From NCBI GenBank assembly GCA_021521415.1, contig JAIQDT010000172.1:1880501-1944500 (forward strand): 64,000 nucleotides of DNA, in the 5' to 3' direction. The position numbers and the translations under genes are program-made. Of this stretch, positions 35,417 to 47,330 are shown piece by piece. This DNA comes from Bidens hawaiensis (lineage: Eukaryota > Streptophyta > Magnoliopsida > Asterales > Asteraceae). A model generated the notes under the pieces. That model saw only the letters and a list, made by a program, of their open reading frames with translations. It searched no databases and was not told the DNA's origin. The first letter of the stretch is position 1. Each line of letters starts with the position of its first letter.

Positions 35417-36316
35417 TGTTGGAATTTCATATGCCCGAGACACATATTTATATTAATGTGGCTAACTGTGTTTGATCCAAGTCGGGTCATACCCAATAAC
35501 AAGCTAGACAACACCAAATGTATTCTTTTAGTGATTTGATCACTTAGACGAATACCGAACACTGCGCAATTAGAAAATTGGTTTCCTAAATAATTACACT
35601 TGATGATTTAAATAAATTATCTGGATAATTTATTTATATAAATTAATTATTTAATTGGTTAAATAATTAAGATAGCATGTATGTTTTATAAAATTAGTTT
35701 TATAAAGTATGAGATGGAGATGTTTTAATTGTTAAAACAAAACAAAAAAAAAAATAAATAAATAAATAAATTCAAAACCGGCCACCCATGTGGGGTGGTG
35801 GTTTTACCCAATCAAAACCAAGATGCTCCTTATTTTTGTCTTGGGTTCCCCTTTTGATCCTCCATACACAACACATGCAAACCACTTTTTCTTTCAAGAA
35901 ATCTCAAGTGTGAAAACAAGCTAGAACTCTCTCTCTCTCTCTCTCAAAACCCACGGCCATTTTGGCCAAAGAAAGGGGGTGTTTTGTGAGCTTGATTCAA
36001 GTGTTCTAATCCTAGCAACAAGTTGGTGTTGTTGTTTAAAAGCTTGGGGTATCAAAAGCTTGAGGGTTTCTCCTTTGCAACCTTGCCATTTGAAGACATC
36101 ATCTTCTTCATCCACCTACATCTTCTTATAAGGTATAAGAAGGTACAACTTACATTTTGTGAGCATTTTGTTCTTGTAATATTGATCCTTGTTCTCCGGG
36201 TTTTAGTTTTAACATAATGGTATGTTCATAACAAGTTTTAAAATCTAAGCTTCCGTTGCGTTTTCTTGTTAAATATGGTTAATTTGAACTTTGATAATCT
36301 TGTATAAAACCCAACA
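35417..36316 (+). repeat. 3' LTR of the young copia element
   Basis: It starts TGTTGGAATTTC, ends AAACCCAACA, is the same length as the 5' LTR and is followed by CCTCC. Confidence 0.95.
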
Positions 36317-36321
36317 CCTCC

Positions 36322-37205
36322 CACCTGAAATGGTAACCTCAATATACATCAAAACCTTTAATTTGGAGCCTAGCAAACCAAAGAAGTCCATTCCATTCAG
36401 GCCTCCAATCTCAAGAAGACATCCACAAAGTGGAAGAGGTGAATCAAGTAGATCTGCACAACAAAGAACAATAAGACCACAATCTGATGTGGATCTTCCA
36501 AGAGAACTCTACTATGATTCTGTCACTGAATCTCTGAAGGTAATTATGGAAAGCAGATTACTGAGATACATAGTTGTGAGGAGTGATTTTTATGTATACA
36601 CTCAAGATCAACTAGAAAGAATGGCCAGACTCAATTTATATGACTACCGAAACAGAAGTAAAATGGCTGGAAGACAAATGAATGATCTGTCAAAGTTTTT
36701 GAAAGATGAAGCTGACAAAGGATTCAAGTTCTTAAAGAAAAAGAGAAGTTGGAGAATGATTCAACTTCACAGGTCAAAAAGGATAGAAAAATTGAGAAGA
36801 ATGGACATTGCTGAAAGAGACTATAAGATGAATGTCAGAGACATGAATCCATTGTCAAATATGAACACATGCATAAGCCTAGAAAGAAGAATGACACGCC
36901 CCAACTACACAGTACAAAGAAATGACATCATAACTGAAGTGGAATACAAAGAAAATGATGACCATTACTTGCTGAGAAACTCTGATGGAAAAGTACTGGG
37001 GATTATCAAGAAAGATGAAGACTTGACTTACTTGCATGATGAGGATCTGATGGATATTAGGGATTTGGTCATACTAGAAAGTCATACACACTACCGAATC
37101 CTTGATATCTTTAAAATGAAAGCTGCATTAGAAATAGTCAACCAAGACAAGCCGCCTATAATGCAAGGAAGAGACAAGATTCATAGAATAGACTTTGCTA
37201 TGTAA
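36322..37205 (+). pseudogene. Sirevirus accessory ORF, C-terminal part
   Basis: This continues the accessory ORF beyond the inserted copia; removing the insertion and one CCTCC copy keeps the reading frame. It is rich in Lys, Arg and Met, with a basic segment FLKKKRSWRMIQLHRSKR near 36738. It ends at TAA 37203-37205. The piece itself has no internal stop. No domain was recognised. Confidence 0.65.
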
Positions 37206-37337
37206 TGTCTTCGGACAGAATTTTGAATATGTAACTTGTTTATGTTATAAATATGTACTTTGATTATGATTTTATTTTTATTTTGACTAAGTGTATGTAA
37301 CCTTAGAGGTGTTTTTGGACAGCTGAGATGTTCCAAT

Positions 37338-37349
37338 ATAGGGGTAGAT
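37338..37349 (+). other. Polypurine tract before the 3' LTR of the Sirevirus
   Basis: ATAGGGGTAGAT directly precedes the LTR start at 37350. Its position and purine content fit the plus-strand primer site. Confidence 0.6.
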
Positions 37350-38545
37350 TGTTTAGTCAAGAATTGACCTAGGGAAGATATTTGGAAGATTGGAATCTTC
37401 TTAACCTCCTCAGAATTCTCTAAGTATGGAATCGGGCACATCTTAGACATCCGAGCAAGCTTTTACTTAGCCGGGCACTATATTTTGCCTATCGGGCAAG
37501 GTTATCTTTTAGAATTCTTCTTAAGTGATTATCCGAGCAGGGTTCACTAATTAGTGTATTATCGAGTAAGGTCTGCTAGTTAGTATATTCCCGGGCAAGG
37601 ATCACTTTGTCTAGCAAGTTAGTTCTTCATAGCCGAGTAAGGTTTATCTCCGAGTAACCTTTTGGCTAACCAAGCTCAAGAAACCAAGTGATTGGAAGAC
37701 CGGGCAAGGTATTGATAATAATGATTGGTCCAGGCAAGCTTGATGAATATTGATATATCTTAAGTATCATCGGGCACAGTTCAACTCAAGCAAGGAACAG
37801 TGCTACCGAGCACACTTTGCCAATAAGTTATTTTGTATCAAAGGAGTTGAAGGGACCATTGAAGAAAAAGGTTGCTCGTAAGAGTTTGTCGGGCAAAGTC
37901 TGGCAAAGTCAAGAAGATTGAAGTCTACCCGGTGAGTATTTTACTTGGTAAAATACTCTTCTAGTAAAGTCTACCCGGAAACGGATCCAAGCACACTTCT
38001 ATGTTACCAAGTCTTGAAGGATGACAGAGTACACAGCGTACTCGGGAAATGAATATTGCTAACAAACATACCCGGAAGATTTGTTTTACACTTAGAATAT
38101 TTGTTATTATGTAATTTGAATATGTATTAATGTTTGAGGTTTCTAGAAGGAATGACATCTGTCCTAGGGTGGCAGGCCTATAAATAGAATGTTTTAGGGC
38201 ACGCCGCCTAAGGCAGATAGACACATTAATTTAAAAAGAATATTTTTTGTGTGTGACGGCTGTCAAAGGATTAGTACAGATAAACCTTCCTTCAAGAAAC
38301 CCTAATTAGATTATCGTTTGAATGAGTAATATTATATAAATAGAAATCTTTTGAGTGAATCTTGTTCGTGTTGGTTACCTTTGAATATTGATTAAGCAAC
38401 CGTATGTTTGTTATTGATTCTGCCTTTAACAAACGGTGATGTTTCTAAATATAGCAATCCGTCATTAACTCTCTTGTCGGCGCATTAATTTGTGTGAGTT
38501 ATGACATGATTTGAGTAAGATCCAGCTGAAATCGGGGACCTGACA
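37350..38545 (+). repeat. 3' LTR of the Sirevirus-type element
   Basis: It starts TGTTTAGTC and ends ACCTGACA, and aligns end to end with the 5' LTR (1196 against 1197 bp). It is followed by the target duplication TGATC. Confidence 0.92.
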
Positions 38546-38550
38546 TGATC

Positions 38551-40081
38551 TCTATGCCTTTTTAAAGTTCTACAATATTTTATAAAGCTTCTGCTAAGTT
38601 TTAGGTTCGTAAAACATATAAACAAGTCTGAGTAGAATGTCAACCAAAAATTGTTGCTTATGAAACCACCTAACACCCACACACATTGGAAACAAGAATC
38701 ATAGATCGGATATGTCACTCTATTACTTTCAATCTCCTAGAAGAAATTTTGTGTATGAGACATGAGTGCAAGCTAAGAAAGGTTGTTAACTTACATGTGT
38801 TATTTTTAGCTTTAGTGTTGTCATATGTTTATTGGACACTTTGTTTTATGCTATTCCCTTAACATGTTTTGCATTTTTCTCATATATTAGGAAGGTCGTT
38901 CTCTAATTCTGGTGCGAGAAGAAGCACAAGACTAGTTGGAGAAGGATCCATGGCACATAGGATATAACAAAGGCATAGAAACATTGAAGATAAGCAGATC
39001 ATAAGTATTACAAACTTAAAAGTAGGTTATCTACATGAGCTAAGATAAGGGTTTTAACACAGAATTCACATGCTTAAGATGTCACAATAAACACAATTTA
39101 GATTGAGTTACTTTTGATCCGACAATATGAATTGAACTTTGTGTTTTTTTAAGCTACCGGACATAACATAAAAAAAAGTCATATTTTAATTTTGAATATT
39201 ATATTACAATAGAAGTTTGGATGCTACATATATTTTCATAAAAATATTATGATAGATACTATAATAATGTTTTTTAGCCTCAGGGAATTAATTTTGTTTA
39301 ATCTAACATAAAACTAATATCTATTGAGTGTTTGGTTTTCTTTTAAGGCGACATATGCCAGTGGACCTTGCTAAGGGGATTTATTGTTTAAAATCCGAAT
39401 GTGAGTTTTTGTGTTTCGGTTGTCTATGTCGGTGGTTCTCTTATGTTTTTGGTTTTCAACTAGGTTTATCAAATGTTTATAAAGAACATTATCATGCGAT
39501 TCGACATTCAAAATGGCCTTGCCACATCGCGATGGTTAATCATTATCTAAACATCGCCGCATCGCGACGGTTTAACCAACTAGTTTACTATTAAATAGCA
39601 GAGAGCGAGTTACTCGTTTTGCTCTGATGTAGCATATGGTTAAACTGTTAAAGCTATCTTTAACTAAGCAACGAGCTCGAGCAATTCTTTTAACCAACAT
39701 ATCGTGAAATATATGAACTACGGTATTATTCACATATATGTAACAAAGTTATATTTGGGATTGCAATTCACTATCTTAGAATTTTATTTGATATCTGATG
39801 GATAATGAGCCAGCCAAAATGGTATTTTTTTAGAATTCGATATGAATGAATATAAATAACTTTAAAGTTAAGGTCACATGTTCACACAAGAATTTTAAAA
39901 ATTTTCAACTTAATCTCACTCTATGCCCTCAGTTATATTTATTTAAATAACCCGAATATATCTTTACCCTTGACTCGCTTGAAAAGATTGTTGAAAGTAA
40001 ACACACACAGCGAAGCATAACCAAATCCGTTAACAACTGTTGTCTTAATAAACACATACAAAAATATGTTTACGACATCCC
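38551..40081 (+). other. Mostly unassigned DNA between transposon blocks
   Basis: AT-rich sequence without a transposon end or intact gene. One exon-like fragment at 38892-38961 is listed separately. The 88-codon frame at 39328-39594 shows no domain. Confidence 0.4.
38892..38961 (+). pseudogene. Possible CDC27/APC3 exon fragment
   Basis: After an acceptor-like TATATTAG the frame reads GRSFSNSGARRSTRLVGEG. I recall a closely similar GRLFSDSGPRRSSRL-type stretch in plant CDC27 (APC3), a subunit of the anaphase-promoting complex. The frame meets a stop soon after (ATATAA). No other CDC27 exon was recognised nearby. If correct, it is a relic or captured piece. It rests on one short match from memory. 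Confidence 0.3.
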
Positions 40082-40376
40082 TGTTGGGGTATTTTTTGCC
40101 CATAAGAAAGGCCAACAAATATTCTATCGTACATGGGTTATTACTAATATTAATTATTATTAGTAATAAATGGAAAAGAAAAGAAAACATTATTATTGTT
40201 TTTTTTGTTCATGGATGAGCAAACAATTTGCACTACTAGAAAAGTAGCTTTAATGACACGCGAAAAATGACAAACAAGGTGTGCGTCATCGTTCAGTGAC
40301 GAAAAATTAAAAAAAAAACACGGGAGATACCTATGTGTGTCATCTTGTAATGTCACATTCTTATTTCCATGTTGCA

Positions 40377-42774
40377 TGTCACACCCCGACCAAAGGCGGC
40401 GGAACATGCCGAGATGTAACGATTTCCCATAAGCGCATGACACTATTTTAAGCGACAATATTTAACAAACTCATTTCATTTCACAACATCGAAAATGTCA
40501 CATAACAATATTCATAAGTCAAATACAACAAAATATAACAAAATATAGCAAATCAAATATTGTTCATTTTTACTAATATCCTAACGGTATTTGTGATGTT
40601 TTCTTCACCGAACTCCAAAATCAACCTAGATGCAAACCTGTAACATTTCATAAAATAAAGTTTGTCAACACAAAGGTTAGTGAGTAATTCATAGTTTTTT
40701 TAGCATATATGTATATAATAGAAAAGCCACTATCTGGTATACGAAACAACAAATAAATAGTAATAATTTGGATGATATGAGGTCGCTAAAAAGAATACAT
40801 TATCGACACCGTCTATAAGAGAATACCAAATAGATTCGGATTTCATGAGGTCGTTAATAAGAATACATTAATGGCACCGTGCTATAAGAGAATACCATAT
40901 AGATCACGGATTTATGATTCTACTCTCCAAAAGCGGTAAACACATAAGCGTATAATCATGTAAGCATAGAACACCAAATCGAGCATTTATTTAGGTAAAG
41001 TATACAATAACGTTTGTGGTTTAAGACTCAAATATAAAGCATTTAATTTGAATAAGTATGAAATTATACCCCCAAAACAAAAGATGGAAGACGGGGGATG
41101 AATGTACTCACGTTAAAGTAATAAACTTGAAAAGTTGGTAATTGAAGATTTGCCGGAACGACGAGTTAACGTATGAAGCCTAAATAAAAGAAAGTCTTGG
41201 ATTTAGAAAGGTTGTCTTGAAGATCTTTAAATAAAATAATTATTGCAAAAAACAAACAATTAAAGTTCAACGTTTATAATGTAACTATTTAAGAATTTAT
41301 AATAATAACCCTTTAAAAATGTAAGTTTGCTCGAAACCGGGTTAAAGTATCTAACCTTAATATTTACTTAACCTATGTTAAATAATAAGGTGATAAAATG
41401 CTAAACGCAAGTTCCTTTGGGACAAAGATACTAAAACGGGTCTTTAACGAGTGTTCGGGTTGTTGGTTCGGGTCTTGATAATTGGTCAAACCCAAAGTCA
41501 ACTTTCCAAAATAATGAGTGTTATTAGATAACTCAATAAAACTTTATAAGACTTAACCAAGTATGTAGATCTATTGTTTTAGAACTAACAACGTACGTTA
41601 AGCGAGTGTTCGGTTTTGTGGGTCCAAACTATGTTATGAGATCAACTTGGATCCAACATTTCCAAGTAGTTAAGAAAATAATTAAAATCAGTTTGTAAAC
41701 TATTTTTAAAGAAATATACAAGTCTTGATAGTTAAAAACACACTTGTGTGTCTTAAGCGAGTAAAAGTCGGATTGGTTCGGTTTCCATTTCGCAATACGT
41801 TCCTTGATGGTTTCCATATGCCCAAATAACCAAGAGCTTGTATAAAAATGTACAAATGAAAACAATTAAGTTTCACAACCAAAAAGTTAACAAATAAGTC
41901 TTTTAAACGAAAGTTTGGTTTGGTTCGGGTTCCATCTCACAATATGTTCCTTGATGGGTTCCACATGCCCAAATATTAAACAACTTGTAAAAAAAAAATT
42001 GAAACTTAAATCTACCATAAAGCATGTTTAAAACAATTATTTAACAAAAACTACTAAACAAGTTCGGTTCATGGTTTGGACAATTTACGGTTAAACCGAG
42101 GTTAGTCTCTACAAACCCCCACCATGGAACTTCATAAATATGACAAACAAACTAAAAAGAGCATAAGTTAAACAAGATTAATATGTGCAACAAGTTATAT
42201 AAGTGTATATATATCAAGTAGCACGAAAGTCCTACATGAAGCCTTGCTTTACGAAGTCCGAAGCTTAACCAACCGAGTCGGAGAAACAACTACCAACGGT
42301 AACAAGGGGTGTGTATTATATATTTGTTGTACCACAGTATTCAAGTAATAAGAATTAGTTAGAACAAGGTTAGCTTTTAGTTTGACCTTAAGTAGTCAAA
42401 ATAGCAAAATGTTGAAGATGAATACTTGGATTTGAGAGAGATTTTGGAGAAGATGAACAACCAAAATGGTGTATGCAGCCTTGCCTTTACAATGGTAAGA
42501 GTATGGTTCATACCAATAGGGTAAAGATTCATGTGATGGTTGAAATAGTCAAACAAGTTTTTGATAAATGACAATAATAGTCCCCAAAGTTTGGTTTAAG
42601 TCATTTTAAGGAGTTTTAAGGACCAAAAAGGATGTTTTCAAGACCCAACAAGTGCAAAACAATATTGTAACATAAATCTATCATTTTGATTATATCATAA
42701 GCTTTGGTTTACAAAATGGGTCGGTTTACATGATAAACGAATACAAACGAGACCCGAAATTGACGAATGTCACA
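40377..42774 (-). repeat. 3' LTR of the Tekay-like element
   Basis: On the plus strand it starts TGTCACACCCCG and ends GAATGTCACA. A purine tract on the minus strand (TAAAGTAGGGGATAC, 42775-42789) adjoins it, which fixes the element's orientation. Confidence 0.88.
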
Positions 42775-42806
42775 GTATCCCCTACTTTAGGAAATTTCGC
42801 CAGAAA

Positions 42807-44432
42807 TTAAGATGATGATGATGATGCAAACAAGTGTGGATACTTCTCCTTCATTGTGTATTCTCGTTCCCAAGTGAAGTCCACGTCACACCGTGATTCC
42901 CATCGAACTTTGACTAACCGAATACGACTACGTTTGGTTTTCTTCTCGCTGCGATCCATGATCTCAACGGGTCGTTCAACCATGATCATTGACTCATCGA
43001 CATGTAATTCGTTGCGGTAGTTCGAGTCAATACGCTACTTTCCCAACATGCTCAAGAATTTTGAAAGGACCAACGAAACGAGGAGCTAGCTTACCCTTCT
43101 TTCCGAAATGGACTACCCCCTTCCATGGAGATACTTTTAGAAGAACAAGGTCGTCAACATTAAATTCGATCGGTTTTCGCCGTTTGTCGGCGTAACTCTT
43201 TTGACGACTTCTAACGGCTAGTAGGTTCTTATAGATTTGATCGATCACGTCGGTTGCTTCTTGGACCATTTAGGGTCCTGTAATTTGAGCTTCACCGATT
43301 TCGTTCCAACTAATCGGAGATTGACATTTACAACCGTAAAGAGCTTGAAAAGGAGCCACATCAATGCTAGAGTGGTAGCTATTGTTATAGGAGAACTCGA
43401 TGAACGGAAGATGAGAATCCCAATTCCCACCGAAATCAATGACACACGCTCGTAGCATATCCTCGAGTGTTTGGATTGTAAGTTCGGATTGACCGTTCGT
43501 TTGAGGATGATAAGCGGTGCTAAGATCGAGACGTGTTCCAAAGCTTTTTGAAGAGATCGCCAAAAATGAGATGTAAAACGGGCATCGCGATCGGAGATGA
43601 TAGACAATGGCAAACCGTGTCGGCACACGATTTCTGGAACATAGATTTGAGCAAGCTGCTCGACAGTATACTTCTCGCGGATCGGAATGAAATGAGTAGA
43701 TTTGGTCAAACGATCGATTTTCACCTAAATGCTATCGTTGCCTTTTTGGGTGTTGGGTAATTTGGTGATAAAGTCCATAGCAATGTCTTCCCATTTCCAA
43801 ACAGGAATCAGTGGTTGCTCGAGTAGACCAAGTGGTCTTTGATGTTCAGCTTTGACTTTTGAGCAAGTAAGATATTTAGATACTAACAACGCTACGTCCT
43901 TTTTCATACCTGGCTACCAAAAGGTAGCGCGAAGATCAAAATACATCTTATCTGCACCGGGATGAACGGAATACCGCGAATTGTGAGCTTCGTAGAGTAT
44001 ACAAGTACGAAGGTCATCGCGATCGGGAACCCACAAACTATTGAGAAAGTCCAAAAGACCATCGGGTTTGGTTTCGAGTTGAAGTTCGGCTCCACATGAC
44101 ATTTCGTTGTACATATTACCTTCTTCGATGGAGGTACGTTGAGCTTGAAAGATACGAATTTGAAGATCGTTTTGAATGACTACACTTAGAAGCAGGACGG
44201 ATTTAACATTAACCTTTAGACTTAGGGTATCGACGACAACATTCGCTTTACCGGGATGGTAGCAAATCTCGCAATCGTAATCACTAAGTAATTCAGCCCA
44301 TCGCTGTTGTCTCATGTTGAGATCTTTTTGGTAAAAAAATGTGTTGAAGGCTTTTGTGATCGGTAAAAACCACACATTTTGTACCATAAAGGTAATGTCT
44401 CCAGATTTTGAGAGCGAAAATGTCGGCACCAA
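42807..44432 (-). pseudogene. Gypsy integrase with C-terminal chromodomain-like region, broken
   Basis: Read on the minus strand, a zinc-binding part (HPGADKMYFDLRATFW near 43970) and the core ([13 protein letters not shown] near 43720, [10 protein letters not shown] near 43510) are followed by the post-core region and an ending HVDESMIMVERPVEIMDR with VRWESR and FTWERE near 42860-43010. That ending is typical of Tekay chromoviruses, whose tail binds modified histones to direct insertion. At least three frame changes and stop codons (43724, 43907, 43270) break it. It is not functional. Confidence 0.8.
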
Positions 44433-45091
44433 GTTCGATATCGTGAGTCGTATAATTCTTCTCGTTGACCTTTAGTTGCCTTGATGCGTAAGCGATGACT
44501 TGACCTTGTTTCATGAGAACACAACCAAGACCTTGATGGGAGGCATCGCAAAAATACTACAAAATCGTCGTTTCCCTCGAGAAGGGTTAGAACAGGAGCA
44601 TTGCAAAGCATGTCCTTGAGAGTACAAAAGGCTTCCTCTTGCTTCGAACCCCAATCAAAAGGTTTTCCTTTATGAGTGAGAGAGGTAAGAGGCAACGAGA
44701 TCTTGGAAAAGTTTCGAATGAATCGCCGATAATATCCGACCAAACCGAGGAAGGATCGAATTTCCGTGGGAGTCGTTGGAGTTTTCCAATCCTTAACGAC
44801 CTCAATTTTAGCGGGATCAACATGAATACCTTTTTCGTTTACAATATCTCCCAAAAATTGAAATTCCTCGAGCCAAAATTCACATTTGGAGATTTTGGCA
44901 TAGAGTTGTTTGTTTCTAAGGAGTTCCAGCATGGAACGCAAATGATGTTCATGTTCGGCTTTGGATTTAGAGAAGATAAAGATGTCATCAATAAAGACAA
45001 TAACGAATTTATCAAAAAATGGTTTGCAAACGCGGTTCATGAAGTCCATAAATACCGCGGGTGCATTTGTTAACCCGAAGAGCATAACCAA
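44293..45091 (-). pseudogene. Gypsy RT second half and RNase H, broken
   Basis: The frame carries [13 protein letters not shown], the catalytic FIDD (aspartates near 44989 and 44986), and [11 protein letters not shown]. RNase H follows ([14 protein letters not shown] near 44490, [11 protein letters not shown] near 44360) after a frameshift near 44560. It is separated from the first half of RT by a small deletion near 45140. Confidence 0.85.
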
Positions 45092-46061
45092 AAATTCGAA
45101 ATGTCCATATCGAGTACAAAAAGCGGTTTTTGGAATGTCTTCTTCGCGATCGAAGATCTATTTTGGAGAAACAAGTTGCGCCTTGAAGTTGGTCGAATAA
45201 GTCGTCAATACGTGGCAAGGGATAACGATTTTTAATAGTAAGCTTGTTAAGTTCACGATAATCAATGCACATACGAAACGAACCATCCTTCTTTTTCACG
45301 AAGAGAACAGGAGCACCCCAAGGAGAAGAGCTTGGACGAATGAAACCTTTATCGGAAAGTTCTTCGAGTTGGTTTGATAATTCTTGCATTTCCGACGGGG
45401 CTAGAAGATAAGGATCCTTGGCCATGGGCATCGCGCCGGTCACAAGATCGATTCGGAATTCAATCGAACGAACGGGCGGAAGACCGGTGACATCATCGGG
45501 AAAGACATCGACGAAATCACGAATGATGGATATATCTTGGATTTTCCTTTCCTTTTTTTCTTTTGTCACCGCGAGAGCTAGAAACGGAACATACTTTTGG
45601 CGTAAGTACTTTTGCGATTGGGCGCACGACATGAGATTAAGTCTCCTAGGAGTAGTGTTGCCAAAGACTTTAAGAATCTTACCGTTGACAAGCGGAATGC
45701 GAATGAATTTGTCAAAACAAACGACTTCGGCACGATGCAAAGATAACCAATCCACGCCTACTATGACATCGAAACTTCCCATTTGCATCGGGAGGAGATC
45801 AATGGAGAATTTATGGTTGGAAAGAAAGACAGAACAATCGCGGACGGCGGAATTGATGGTGATAGAATTGCCATTGGCGACTTCAACAGAGAATGGTCGG
45901 GAAAGTTTAATTCGAGGCATAGCGAATTTCGACTCAAATTTTAAAGAAATAAAACTTCTATCAGCACTAGTATCAAATAAAATAGAAGCCAAATGATGGT
46001 TCACCAAAAACATACCGTTCACGACGTCGTTTGCCACTTGTGCTTGATTTGCGTTCATCAT
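45092..46061 (-). pseudogene. Gypsy protease and RT first half
   Basis: The protease shows [11 protein letters not shown] near 45970, where the usual DTGA motif has Ser in place of Gly, so activity is doubtful. RT begins around 45400 with [16 protein letters not shown] near 45280 and stops matching after FSKIDLRS near 45150, where a deletion removes part of the conserved segment and shifts the frame. Confidence 0.85.
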
Positions 46062-46199
46062 AAATGCTCGCCCTTGATTACCATGGTTGACTTGAGGTGC
46101 TTGTTGTGGAGGTGGTGGTGGTGCTTGGATTTTTTGGATGGGTTGGATGATTGGTGCATTGAGTTGGGAATTTGGGTTTGGTAGGCTTGAACTTGGTAA

Positions 46200-47330
46200 G
46201 CTTGGGTTTGGTAGTAAGGTACGGGCATGGTTTGGTTAGCAAAAGTGAGGCGAGGGCAATTGTTGCGGAAATGGTTTAGATCTCCACAATTGAAGCAAGC
46301 TCGGGGTGGTTGGGGTTGGTTTGGTGGGTAGGGTGCATAACGGTTTTGGGCATTTTGGGGAGTGGTTCTTGGTTGGTTAGGCTGGTTAGGTTGGGTTTGT
46401 TGTGAGGATCGGCATGAGGTGTTGAGATGACCATAACGGTTACAAATAGTGCATTGGCGACATGGTAAGTGTGATGGATGGTGACGTTGGAAATTGTTGC
46501 AAAGTGGAAAGGTATCGGTGTAGGGTTTTTGGTTTTAAGGTGGGGCTTGGGTTTGTTGGTGTGGTTGGGTTACGACAAAGTTTCGGTAGTTGTTTTTGGG
46601 TTTCTTGTTGTTGTTGTTGTTGTTGTTGTTATTGTTGTGTCGGGAGGAGTTTGAGTAGTTGATGGCTTGTGGTTCGGGCTCAACTTTGGCTTGGGGAGCG
46701 GGCTCGGATTTCTCGGTCGTTTTCTTAATGGTGAGGGTACCCGCTTTCATGTGATTTTCCGACAGTGCGCCGGCCAAAGTGATGGCATCCTCGAGGGTTA
46801 CGGGCTTGCTACTCTTAACAAAGTCCCGATTTGCATGGGTAGACCCCCAATATATTTGTCAAGCTCGCGTTCGGTCAGGGTAACCAAGTGGGGGACAAGG
46901 ATGCTCAACTCATGAAATCGGAGCGAGTAGGCGGCATTATCACCACTATCTTGTTTTAGGTTCCAAAATTCTTCCTCAAGCTTTTGGAGCTCGTGTTTGG
47001 GACAAAATTTCTTCATCATAAGCTCTTTGAGGTCGAACTATGGAAGAGCCATAGCCACCTCGGACCCTTGAAGGTGCATGACACTACCTCACCATGTTAG
47101 AGCGGTTTTTCTAAACATGCTTGAAGCGAAGTTTGTCTTTTTCGCTTCGGGGCATTCGCTATGCCGAAACACACTTTCAATCTATTCAAACCATTGCAAC
47201 AAGGTAGTTTCATAGTTGGTTCCAAAGAACTCGGACGGGTTAGCACTAGTAAATTGCTTAAGCAGGTAAGATGCGGGTTTGGGTTCAATTGGAGCGTGCA
47301 ACAACGGGTGCGGGTTGGGTAGTTTGGATT
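46200..47330 (-). pseudogene. Gypsy gag, broken
   Basis: Pieces of the capsid-like region (FWNLKQDSGDNAAYSLRFHEL near 46960) are followed by a Pro/Asn-rich linker with a run of about ten Asn encoded by a GTT repeat (46605-46645). Two CCHC knuckles follow, CTICNRYGHLNTSC (near 46450) and CFNCGDLNHFRNNC (near 46290). Several frame changes interrupt it. The family role is to coat the element RNA. Confidence 0.75.

Larger units (their letters stand above)
28086..36316 (+). mobile_element. Young, apparently complete Ty1/copia retrotransposon
   Basis: Two 900-bp LTRs (28086-28985 and 35417-36316) enclose a leader, one intact Gag-Pol ORF and a 3' untranslated part. CCTCC flanks both sides (28081-28085 and 36317-36321). 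By eye the LTRs differ by about two substitutions and an A-run/AAAT-repeat length change. It sits inside the accessory ORF of the older Sirevirus. Confidence 0.95.
17164..38545 (+). mobile_element. Ty1/copia retrotransposon of Sirevirus type, internally deleted and split
   Basis: The two LTRs (17164-18360 and 37350-38545) are flanked by TGATC on both sides (17159-17163 and 38546-38550). A primer binding site TGGTATCAGAGCC follows the 5' LTR and a purine tract precedes the 3' LTR. Pol-type RT/RNase H resembles Sireviruses ([15 protein letters not shown]), and a long extra ORF follows pol, as Sireviruses often have. Gag, protease and most of integrase are missing. Without the younger copia inside it the element is about 13.1 kb. 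The LTRs differ at roughly 40 sites by eye (3-4%), so it is older than its passenger. Confidence 0.9.

Noticed and set aside
43237..45996. Plus-strand frames up to 192 codons across this region
   Set aside because: They are antisense shadows of the gypsy pol, whose motifs read on the minus strand.
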